Source: Verrucomicrobia bacterium LP2A
Lineage (GTDB): Bacteria; Verrucomicrobiota; Verrucomicrobiia; Methylacidiphilales; Methylacidiphilaceae
Length of the DNA: 64,000 nt
Direction: 5' to 3'
Assembly (NCBI GenBank): GCA_000526255.1
Contig: JAFS01000001.1
Location: 1,116,001-1,180,000 of the forward strand
Shown here in pieces: positions 8,111 through 16,600 of the stretch. The translations under genes were made by a program, and so were the position numbers. Each line of letters opens with the position of its first letter. Position 1 is the stretch's first letter. Under the pieces are notes generated by a model that saw only the letters and a list, made by a program, of their open reading frames with translations, searched no databases and had not been told where the DNA came from.

Positions 8111-9864
8111 CCATGGAGGTCCAAAATCTCGCTGAGGCCGACGGCCTTTCGAACAGCATTGCAGAAGGGGAGAAGCTGGGGCTTCAACTCTGGCCAAAGC
8201 GTGAGACTGAAGAGCTTATCAGCCAGTTCACGCCCGCCGGCGATCGATTTGAACCATCGGCCGGCATGAGCTTTGTATTCCTTTTTCTCACTTTCCTTGC
8301 CGGCAGGAACGACGCCAAGAGCGGCCTTGATAATGAGGTCCTTGAAGCCGCTGCCGGCGGTCGTCTTGACGGCAGCAAAGTCCTTACTGGGGATTCCGAG
8401 GCGATCGGCCAAGATACGCAATCGGTCGCCAGTTTTTTCGCCGCTGGGATCGGTGATCAATTCTTCCAGCTTGTTGTCGGGCACGACGGCGATGATGTTT
8501 TCTTCAATGCAGCGCGACGGCCACCGGAAAAGCAGGGCGCCGAGCTTCGTGTGCAGCTTCGCCCAGCGCGTGGGATATTTGCCTTCGTCGTCCGCAAATC
8601 CCCCGAAGCGCAAGCCGCCCGCTGCCAGGGCTTCCAAGATGTCAAGCGTGGTGTCGTGCCCACCGCCGTCACTGACGTGGACGCCATGTTTCTCGAGCGA
8701 GGAGCCGAACGCGCGCTCAAGGATAGCCGTGGTGAACCCGAGTTCGGTCGCGCCCTCCGCCACCACGGCGAGCCGCGACAGGAAGGCTTCCGGATCGGTC
8801 TTGCGGTGCTTCGCAATCTTAGTCCCATCGAGCGGCCCGATTTGACCGGTATGGTCCACGTACCAGAGCGAGGATTGTTCCGCGGCCGAGAGGACGGTCG
8901 GGCTGTGGGTGGTCAGAAATACCTGGGACGAGCCGGTCTGGAGCTTCTCAATCAACATTCGCTGCCGGTAGGGTTCGAGCCCGCGCTCCACCTCGTCGAC
9001 AAGAGTGATCGGCGCCTCGCCCTGGTTCTGCGCGGCGATGGCGAGCGCCGACAATCTCCGCGTTCCCGCTCCCCAACTCGCAAGGGGCAATGGGACGCCG
9101 GAGCGATCCGCGGTGAGGCCAATCATTGACGCGATCGATGCGCCTTGGCCGCCGGTGATCGCGAGGTCGAGGCCGGCGGGGAGGCTTTCATTTCTGAACG
9201 CAGTGTCGAGGTTCTTGAGCTCAGTCTGCGCCTCGGTGGTCAACTTCTTCTTGACGTCATTTTTCGCCAGCTCGCTTGCCATGCGCGAGCGCAGGCCTTT
9301 GTCGGAGAGTAGCCGGTCGAGTGCGGAACCCTGGACCAGCCTGAGATCGCGGTCATTGCGATCGTCGCCGAGCAGCCGGACTAGGCCGATGGTGCGCCGC
9401 AGAGCGACGGGAAAGCTGTCAGCAGAGCCGTCGGGCTGGATAATTTCATAGGCGAGTTCGAGGTCTTCGGTGCCGCGGACACGAACACGGTAAACCGGCT
9501 CGCCGCTGGATTGACCATCGTGTTCGAGAGTAGGAACGGATGCTTCTTCACCAGTCCATTCCCAAGGCCACGAGGGTTTCAATTGGCTGTTTATCCCGCC
9601 GCCTGCCGGCAGAAACAGTACAGCCTCTATGGAGAAGCCCGCGTCGATATGTCGATTGTAATAGTCGGGATCGGAGAGTGTCGTCGGATTTACCGGACTG
9701 AGGAGGAGTGCGATGGCTTCGAGGATCGTGGTCTTGCCGACGTCGCCGCCGCCTAGAATGACATTCACGCCGCGCGACGGCTTCCACTTGAGAGACGTGA
9801 TGCCGCGAAATCGCTCGACGGTGAGAGCGTAGATCGTTGGGGCCAGTGACGCGGCGTCGGTCAT
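8107..9864 (-). CDS. gajA: GajA-like OLD-family ATPase/TOPRIM nuclease (Gabija 1)
   Basis: A 585-residue class 2 OLD nuclease. The N-terminal ABC-type ATPase has Walker A GGGDVGKTTILEA, and a signature/Walker B region near ALAIAAQNQG...TLVDEVERGL followed by the D-loop/His switch FLTTHSPTVLSA. The C-terminal TOPRIM domain shows the glutamate motif VVAEGATE and acidic residues GGFADDEG. GajA proteins are nucleotide-gated DNA nickases that act with GajB. Both ends overlap neighbours by four bases (ATGA at 9861-9864 with the Fic gene, ATGA at 8107-8110 with gajB), which marks a tight three-gene operon. RecF or SbcC was considered, but the TOPRIM domain and helicase neighbour argue for Gabija. 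Confidence 0.87.
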   Translation of the reverse strand: MTDAASLAPTIYALTVERFRGITSLKWKPSRGVNVILGGGDVGKTTILEAIALLLSPVNPTTLSDPDYYNRHIDAGFSIEAVLFLPAGGGINSQLKPSWPWEWTGEEASVPTLEHDGQSSGEPVYRVRVRGTEDLELAYEIIQPDGSADSFPVALRRTIGLVRLLGDDRNDRDLRLVQGSALDRLLSDKGLRSRMASELAKNDVKKKLTTEAQTELKNLDTAFRNESLPAGLDLAITGGQGASIASMIGLTADRSGVPLPLASWGAGTRRLSALAIAAQNQGEAPITLVDEVERGLEPYRQRMLIEKLQTGSSQVFLTTHSPTVLSAAEQSSLWYVDHTGQIGPLDGTKIAKHRKTDPEAFLSRLAVVAEGATELGFTTAILERAFGSSLEKHGVHVSDGGGHDTTLDILEALAAGGLRFGGFADDEGKYPTRWAKLHTKLGALLFRWPSRCIEENIIAVVPDNKLEELITDPSGEKTGDRLRILADRLGIPSKDFAAVKTTAGSGFKDLIIKAALGVVPAGKESEKKEYKAHAGRWFKSIAGGRELADKLFSLTLWPELKPQLLPFCNAVRKAVGLSEILDLHG

Positions 9865-11258
9865 TTCGCCTCCCAGACTTGCCGCCAGGCCGCGAATTCC
9901 GAGGGCCGAATTCGATAGCGGGCGAAATTGCCTTCATGCAGGCTTGTGAGTTCGGCCTCGACGATCTCGCCGAAACGCTGGCGGTCGTCTTGGCTGATTT
10001 CTCTCGTTGACCAGGCGGCTATTCGCGCCGCGGCATCCCTGCGACTGACGCGCGCCCGGACGAGGTCGGCGATCAACTCCCGAAATTGCTCTCGATAGCG
10101 AAGTCGGAACGGATCGGGTTCACCAAGGGATTGACGAACGGCGGCGTAGCGGGCGGCCGAACGCTCGTAGGCCCAGATGAAGACGTCCTTGAGAAGATCG
10201 ATCTTGTTCAGCTCATAGACGCCGAGTACGGCTTCCATATAGGTCGCCCGGGGTACATCGGCGAATGATAGCGGCGATAGGTTGCGCTTGATGAGCGGGA
10301 TGTTCGCCGCGAGGCGCGAAACGCGCTTGTTCCCGTCGTCGAAGGGCTGCAGGTAGGGGAGCTGCACCATGACGAAGAAGGCTTGCTCGAAAGGATCGAT
10401 GATCGCAGCCGCCGTCGCCAGAATCTGATCGAAGGTTTCCTCAACGAGCTGCGGCACTTCCAGCGGATGAAATGCCGAGCGCTCGATGCCGACCGCGATA
10501 TAACGCAGCCTGCCGGCTGCTGTGGGATCGGCCAGGAGGTTGTTGGCCAGAAGCGCGTGGAGATTGAGGATGGTGTAGCGGTTGAAGCCGATCTCGTCGG
10601 CGGCGCTGACCAGGAATTCGATCGCGTCCTTGTGGTTCAGGATCATCTGCGCTTCAAGGTGCGCGCGCCCCTCCGCTTCTTCGCCCAACTCAATGAGACG
10701 CTTGGTATCGAGGAGCGAGTAGGTATTGCCTTCGAGGCGGCTTGAATTCCAAGCGAGATCGATCAGAAGCCTGTTGAGGATCTGCATGGCGTAGGTGCCG
10801 GCGGGCTGTTCGGCGATCTGCGAGCGGCCGATGGCCGCAAGATGTGCGCGATCCTCCTCGGTCAGGTAAAAGGAATCGTTCGGCCGATAGCGGTCGAGGA
10901 ATTTACGGTCGTAGCCGACCGGCTTGCGGGCTTCGAGCGCGCGCTGAACATAGTCACGGATAGATGCCCCTGCCTCGGATAGAGGAATCGCGGGCGGTTC
11001 GGCCTCAGGACGCGCAGCGACCTCGGCTGGAGGGATAGCGGCGGCACCAGGGGATATCCGGTACCTCGCCCAGCGGCCTTCGCCGTCCATCACCAGTCGT
11101 TTTCGGTCAACGAGAGATTTCAGGCGGTACTGGAGGGTTCGAAGGGGAATCGGGCCCGCAAGGGAGCGCAGGACCTCTTGCGCCGACGCGCCGTCAGGAT
11201 AGCGGCGGACGGCCTCTTCGATGGAGGCCAACGCATCGGCGGGGGTTTGCTTCGCCAA
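9861..11258 (-). CDS. Fic-fold protein with N-terminal winged helix, catalytic His replaced by Gln
   Basis: This is the first gene of the Gabija 1 operon. The protein has an N-terminal winged-helix segment (SIEEAVRRYPDGASAQEVLR through RWARYRIS), a Fic_N-like region with the inhibitory motif SSRLEGNT ([S/T]xxxE[G/N]) and a Fic domain whose signature reads LQPFDDGNKRVSRL. Canonical Fic AMP-transferases have HPFx(D/E)GNGRxxR, so the catalytic His is Gln and NGR is NKR. It may be inactive or use another chemistry. A TTG at 11258 with AAAGG upstream is the chosen start because it leaves the palindrome cluster in the promoter. A longer start at 11318 is possible. A regulator or guard role for the Gabija pair is inference. 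Confidence 0.82.
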   Translation of the reverse strand: MAKQTPADALASIEEAVRRYPDGASAQEVLRSLAGPIPLRTLQYRLKSLVDRKRLVMDGEGRWARYRISPGAAAIPPAEVAARPEAEPPAIPLSEAGASIRDYVQRALEARKPVGYDRKFLDRYRPNDSFYLTEEDRAHLAAIGRSQIAEQPAGTYAMQILNRLLIDLAWNSSRLEGNTYSLLDTKRLIELGEEAEGRAHLEAQMILNHKDAIEFLVSAADEIGFNRYTILNLHALLANNLLADPTAAGRLRYIAVGIERSAFHPLEVPQLVEETFDQILATAAAIIDPFEQAFFVMVQLPYLQPFDDGNKRVSRLAANIPLIKRNLSPLSFADVPRATYMEAVLGVYELNKIDLLKDVFIWAYERSAARYAAVRQSLGEPDPFRLRYREQFRELIADLVRARVSRRDAAARIAAWSTREISQDDRQRFGEIVEAELTSLHEGNFARYRIRPSEFAAWRQVWEAK

Positions 11259-11270
11259 AATGGGACCTTT

Positions 11271-11369
11271 CTTGCGCGTAGAGCTTATGCGCAAGAATGG
11301 CTCGGGCTCGCGCAACAATCAAGTCTATGCGCAGGCATTCTATCTACGCGCAATAAACATTGCGCGTAG
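11271..11369 (-). promoter_or_regulatory. Palindrome cluster upstream of the Fic-Gabija operon
   Basis: Two perfect palindromes flank this control region: arms CTTGCGC/GCGCAAG at 11271-11295 (11-base spacer) and arms CTACGCGCAAT/ATTGCGCGTAG at 11344-11369 (4-base spacer). Further half-sites of the same TGCGC(A/G) core lie between them (around 11310 and 11328). Such a cooperative operator array suits autoregulation by the winged helix of the Fic protein. Promoter boxes within it are not clear. Confidence 0.65.
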
Positions 11370-11375
11370 CGAGAC

Positions 11376-11570
11376 TCAGCCGCCCTTGGCCTGTTTCCCG
11401 AACGCCGTAAGGAACGTAGCATTGATCCCATCCGGCTTCCGATGAGCCTTGGTTAGTGCGGTTTCACAGCGTTCCCACAGGGCATCTGCCGCGCCGGGGC
11501 TTGAGACGAGTTTGAGCAGGACACCCCTGAGCCACCATTTCTCACGAAGGCCCACCAGAACGAGAAGCAA
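11376..11570 (-). pseudogene. 3' fragment of an unidentified gene cut by the IS1380 element
   Basis: About 65 in-frame residues read from GLREKWWLRGVLLK to FGKQAKGG before a TGA at 11376-11378. The composition looks protein-like (charged, helical), whereas the upstream part of the same frame runs into the IS1380 remnant. It is in the same direction as the Fic-Gabija operon and ends just before the palindrome cluster, so it may be the remains of a gene that once preceded that operon. I do not recognise the family. Confidence 0.4.
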
Positions 11571-11639
11571 GAAAGCCTGCAGAAGAGCACAGGAAAGGCC
11601 ACCTTTCCCTGGTATAAAGTGCGTTAAGCAGACGTAATT

Positions 11640-12435
11640 ACAACGAGGAAGGAAAGCGGCCTTCTCTGACAGAGCGGATCGAAGAGACTTTTGGGTTGAG
11701 AGCCTATTTTTCGCGTCGGGGGAAAGCGGGATTCCCCTAGGACGGGTTTCGAGCGATGGGGACGCAATCCTCTTACGAAAAGCCGATCGGAAGATCCGTT
11801 TGTGAAGACGGCTGGAGCGCTGCTTCCGGGATCGACGCCATCCGGGGCGCATCGTACATCGGATGCGAGAGATGCAGGTGCCGCGCATCTTCGGGATTGC
11901 GCTAGGCTACGAGGCTCTCAATGACCACGAGCAGCTGCATACCGATCCGTTGGTGGCTCTCCTGAGCGGCAAAAGGGATCGGGGAGAGGATCTGGCGGGC
12001 AAGAGTACGCTTGAGCCGCCTGGAACGGGTGGGTCGAAGAGAACGCTACCACAAGATCGATTCCTCAGCCGAAACCGTCGATCGGTGATTGGTCGATCTC
12101 TCCCTTGAAGCGCATCCCCAGCCTCCCAAGGAGGTGGTGCTCGGGTTCGATGCGACCAACATCCCTCTTTACGGACAAGAGCCCGAGCGCTTCTTCCTTG
12201 GGGTTTCCGATGCGTATTGTGATTTGCCGCTCTCCATCTTCGCTAAAGATCAACTCCTCGGTGTGCGGCTTCGGCCATCGAACCCGGATGCGGCGGAGGG
12301 ATCCCTTGCCGAGATCCTCCGGATCGTGGGACACCTCCGCACCCATTGGCCCGAGGTCAGGATCGTGCTCCAGGCCGACTCGGGGCTTCTGCCGGAAGTG
12401 GTGGACAAGGCCAACGCCCTCACCTCCTCGTGAGC
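11640..12435 (+). mobile_element. Degenerate IS1380-family transposase remnant
   Basis: The central part reads RIFGIALGYEALNDHEQLH, the conserved block of IS1380 transposases (GYEDLNDH.LR.DP), followed by LAGKSTL. A +1 frameshift near 12005 moves the frame to LSRLERVGRRERYHKIDS. An in-frame TGA at 12086-12088 interrupts what should be DRWLVDL. Then VLGFDATNIPLYGQ and CDLPLSIFAKDQLL follow, with the second catalytic Asp in LQADSG. The frame breaks again after DSG, where IS1380 proteins continue DSGFCR. Upstream (stop at 11803) the N-terminal half is unreadable. The element is dead. Its 3' end merges with the 120-bp repeat. Confidence 0.8.
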
Positions 12436-12504
12436 TTTGCCCAGGGCTTGGGATCCTTCAATGGGCCTGGCTGCTCAACAGCCTCCGGAGCCAGGGGACG
12501 GCCA
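12385..12504. repeat. ~120-bp dispersed repeat, copy 2
   Basis: Second copy of the sequence at 6450-6570. Here it links the IS1380 remnant's 3' end (plus strand) with the C-terminal codons of the HEPN gene (minus strand). Confidence 0.75.
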
Positions 12505-12766
12505 AGGCCGCACACTGGTAGGCCTCCTCTCCTTCCGCTGCGGAAAAGGCTTCGGTCGGAAAGGCCTCGAGCTCTGCCACAACAAGGCTCCCGACCTCGT
12601 GCGCCCGCGGAGGATCGATCCCCAGGAATCGCAAAGCCGCTTTGAGCACAAGCGCAACCCTCTCTTGCGCCTCTCGCCGAAGATTGGCGTAGGATCGTCT
12701 CTCCCGGAAGACTCCGAGCGCCTCCAGCCGATCTTCGGCCAAGCGTAGATAAGCACGCCAGCTCAA
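12458..12766 (-). CDS. HEPN-domain protein of a HEPN/MNT pair
   Basis: A 102-residue helical protein beginning LSWRAYLRLAEDRLEAL, with a long second helix (YANLRREAQERVALVLKAAL) and GIDPPRAHEVGSLV. This resembles minimal HEPN domains, which pack as four-helix bundles and often act as RNases. The strict Rx4-6H active-site motif is not obvious. The TTG start (12764-12766) overlaps the TGA of the upstream MNT gene (12763-12765), the usual coupling of these toxin-antitoxin pairs. The last ~15 codons fall in the dispersed repeat. In known pairs the MNT partner AMPylates and silences HEPN. Here the MNT is broken, so the HEPN must be weak, silent or otherwise controlled. Confidence 0.62.
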   Translation of the reverse strand: MSWRAYLRLAEDRLEALGVFRERRSYANLRREAQERVALVLKAALRFLGIDPPRAHEVGSLVVAELEAFPTEAFSAAEGEEAYQCAALAVPWLRRLLSSQAH

Positions 12767-13240
12767 CTTGAGTCATCGAGAGCAAAGGAAGCCAAGCCTC
12801 CTTTTCCTCCGGGGCCTCGAAAATCCCAGCATTCCACCCCGGCCAGCGTGATCCTTCGCGCGCCTTCCCGCGTCCGCATCTGCCGGATCCTCTGGAGAAA
12901 CTCCGAAACGAAGCCTCCTCTCTCAAAAAGAATCTTCGCTTCCTCCGGGAGATCGAGGAAGAAGGGAGCTCCCTCCCGCAGCTCCTCGGGCGTGCGAAAG
13001 ATCCAGGAGATCTCTGCGGGATACCCCTGGAGGAAGAGCGCTTCCCGCGCCTCCTCGAGCGACCGGACCGCCTCGCCGCCAAGCCCAGCATACCTCTCTC
13101 GGCGTCGCCAGAGGGAGCTCCCGGGCGATCAGGAGCAGATCGAGGTCAGAGTCGAACCGGGCATCCCCCGCGCGCCACCGATCCCAAGAGCAAAAGACCG
13201 AGGAGGCTCTCGCCATAGATCGTCTAGCAAGCCTCGACGC
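12763..13240 (-). pseudogene. Frameshifted MNT nucleotidyltransferase (partner of HEPN)
   Basis: The conserved core is visible in three frame segments: YGESLLGLLLLGSVARG (motif GSxARG), then DARFDSDLDLLLIARELP (second acidic motif) after one extra G in a run of five near 13170, then RYAGLGGEAVRSLEEAREAL to the TGA at 12763-12765 after a one-base change near 13100. Without correction the first frame meets a stop shortly after the G run. MNT antitoxins of HEPN/MNT modules transfer AMP to the HEPN partner. If the two indels are real the antitoxin is inactive. A sequencing error in the G run is the alternative. Confidence 0.65.
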
Positions 13241-13655
13241 AAAGCGGCAGGAGCGTGCTCCGGCTGCCAACGCCTTGCGCCCCAGCCCAGGGCAGAGCTT
13301 TCGCTGGAAACAAGCACAACCCCTGCCAAGATTGGGGATGAAGGGGGGGGAATGCGGCTTTCCGCTTTTGACGACTCGTGTCCAGATGCTGTCCATCGTG
13401 TGCTATGGCGGCATGGTTTGACGCCATTCCGCGCACTAGCTGGGCGAAACGCTGCCGTCGGCCATCGGGCATCTCGACGCCAACGAATCGTCAGAGATTC
13501 GACAGGACCGCCGTCAGGAGCCGGAACTTCCGCTCTTGCTCCATTCGGACGAACATTGTGGACTGATCAACCCACGGGCAACCCTTTCCCCTCGTTGTGA
13601 TCGCGACGTTTAACGTTCGTTGCTGATCTCCCGGGCATGCCTCATGGTATTGACG
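13241..13655. other. Gene-poor stretch before the Avs-like gene
   Basis: About 415 bases with no convincing full gene. Short frames on both strands (for example 13378-13566 plus and 13224-13472 minus) look like IS-derived debris or chance. The promoter of the Avs-like gene should be in the last part, but no clear -35/-10 pair or ribosome binding site stands out. Confidence 0.35.
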
Positions 13656-16600
13656 ATGGGGCCCGATACCGATAGCCAGCCGTTAATCCACGACCCTGCT
13701 CGAGAAGCGGTGGCATCGATACGGGGCTACGAGGCTCAATTCTGGAGGAGCGTCCTCGTCTGGATGGAACTGAAGGACGAGGAACGCCTCTACCTCGAAT
13801 GCGCGGAAGACATCGACCGGATCAGCGGCACCGGGGCGGAGACTGTCCAGGTCAAAAACGTGGCTGGCAATATCACGTTGAGGTCGCCCGATGTGATCAA
13901 GGCCATCAACAACGCCTGGGAGCATCAACAACGCAATCGACAGCGCAACATAAAGTTTCGATTCCTGACTACATCCGGAATCGGCATTGAGCACGGCGAA
14001 CCCTTCGGGCCCGGAATCGGCGGATTGCGGTTTTGGACCGAGAGCCGCGCATTGGAGGATGAAGCTGAACGTGGACGCACTGCTCGGAAGATTGCGGATT
14101 TTCTCTTGGACGAAGCAAAGGTTTCGCTGCCGGTGCAAAGATTTTTGCGGGAGGCGTCGGACTCGGAGATTTGGAAGAGGATGGTTGCCGCAGTCGAATG
14201 GGACACCGAGGCCGAAGAGGTTCCGGAGATCGTCCGCGAGATCAAGGATCGGCTTGTCCTGCTTGGAAAAGAGGCTTTCGTTGCGCCTGATAAATCCAAG
14301 GAGGTAGCGGACTCGCTGTTCAAGACAGTCTTCGAGACTGCGACGCGGGGGAAGGACCGGTCTCTGATACGCGCGAAGCTGTGGGAGCTTTTCTATGAGC
14401 GGACATACGTCTCGGTGCCGGCCGCAGCCTTCAACCAGCTGCTCCACTCTGTTGCGCAACATCATTTGATGTCTGCCGGGCCATTGCCGATGGCAATCGG
14501 TGGCAGGGCGAGTTGGATCGGTCGTCCACCGCCGCTACCTCTACGTTATTACCATCGCCAGGCGATAATGGACGAGATCGCCGCTCGGCTTTCTTCCAAT
14601 CCTGTGCTGGTTTTGCAGGGGGGCACCGGCGTTGGCAAATCGATTACCGCCGCTGGCCACGCTACTCTATCGACCTCGTCTTGGGGATGGGTCGACATGC
14701 GAGGGGTGCCGGCTGCGACACTCGCCGATCGGCTCGAGTGTGTCGTCGGCGAGCTTGCCGCGGAGGAGGGGATCAAAAATCTCGTGCTGGATAACATCGA
14801 GCTGCCTGCCGATGCGCGCGCTCTCGAGGCGCCCATGGAGCGAATTGCAGCTATTGTCCGTGAGCGCAGCGGCCATCTCATCGTTACTTCCGCCATAGCG
14901 CTGCCGCAGCGCTTGAACCTCGCATTGGCATTGCCCGAAAGCGGGATGATGTCGATCCCGGCGTTCTCGCGGGATGAGATTCGAGAATTCCTGCTGCTCC
15001 GGGGATGTCCAGGACCCCCCGTCGTCGATGGCTGGGCTGCCTTCATCGAATTACATACCAGCGGCCATGCGCAGCTCGTGCATGCGCGGATCGCCACACT
15101 CGAAGAACAAGGTTTCCCGACGCCGGAAATGCCAAGTGCGCTTGCAACGCCCACCGATGTCGTCAAAGCGCAGGAGGAAGCGAGGCGGCTGATTACCGCG
15201 CTGGATCTCCCGACGCGCGAGCTCGCCTACCGACTGAGCCTCACACCTCACGCTCTGCCCAAGGGCCAGGTGATCGCAATTGCGAATTTACAGTCGCCTA
15301 TCCCCGAGCCTGGACTCGCGTTGGATCGGCTGGTTGGACCCTGGGTCGAAGTGGTGGCGGACGGGCTCTACAGGATCTCGCCCCTCCTGCGCAATCTCGG
15401 CGTGGAAATCCAGGGCGAGGCTTGGGCAACGCAGATGCATTGGGATATCGCCCAGAGATTTCTGAGCTTCGAGATCCTCTCGCCGATCGATGTTTCGACG
15501 ATGCTGTTCCATGCCACGGCATCGAAGAATTGGTCGGCAGTAGCGCATCTCACTTCCGGTATCCTGAAGGCAGACAACGAGACTTGGGAGGCCCTGGCAC
15601 GGAGCGCGGGCTGGTTCGTTTTCGTGGGCATTAAAAGTGCGATTCGCCCGGAGACCGACGCCTCTTCACTTGTTCTGCTGCGAAGCTTGCAGTTCCGTTT
15701 GGCGGCCGCGGCTCGCGACGACAAGGGCGCTGCGGCCGTCATTGCCAGCATAGATGAAGAATTGCCGGCGACGGTCAACGATACACCGCAACGACTGGCG
15801 CGGTACTTCTTTCTCGGGCAAGTCCTGCTGCGGACAGAAGTGAAGCTGCCGATGGCGCAGCTCGTAGCGATGAGTCTCGAATACATCCGGCTCGGGGATG
15901 AATTGAAGGAGGTGCTCGTCGCCATCCATAAGCCTGAATTCGACCGCACCATGGCCGGACCGGACGGCATTCCCGATCTGGCCGGAGTGGCTGGCTTCAC
16001 GCTTAGCTCGCATGTGGTGGATCGGCAAAGCTTGTCGTCGCTGCTGCTTGCGTGCGAGCCGCTCGATCCGACGGTGGTCCGCCGCCTTTTGTGGTTTGTC
16101 GGCGGCCGGGAATCTACGGCTCGACAGACCCTCGACCGCGTATGGTTGGCCGAATCGCAATTGGAGACGCCGGACTGGATCGCATGTCGACGGGTCTTCG
16201 AGGATACCTATGCGCTGGCGCGCCGCTGTGCGCTACTCGGCTTGGCCCAGGGTGCGGCCTACGCCATTGCGCGGTTGACCGATGAAAATCTCAACGACTC
16301 AGCCGATGCGCTGCGCCGCGCGGACGCGATGATGGCAGAGATCGGCTCATCACCGGTCCAGGAAGATGGTCGCGCGTTGATCTTGTTGCGCAAGGGCAAT
16401 GCCTCGGATGCGCTAGCAATCTGGCGGGAGCTGCTCCCGCGCTGGACCCAGCGTGACGAGTTCGATCGCCAACAGACCGTTTCGCATCGACTTGCAGCGG
16501 TCGCTGCAGCGCGATTGGGTCATTGGAAGGAAGCTGCGGGCTGGTTGCGCAGTGCCCGGTTGCTGGCGGACAGCGTCAATGCGGCCCTCTACTGCGCGGG

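Noticed and set aside
8107-9864. GajA-like protein as RecF or SbcC
   Set aside because: A TOPRIM domain follows the ATPase and a UvrD helicase follows the gene, which fits OLD/Gabija.
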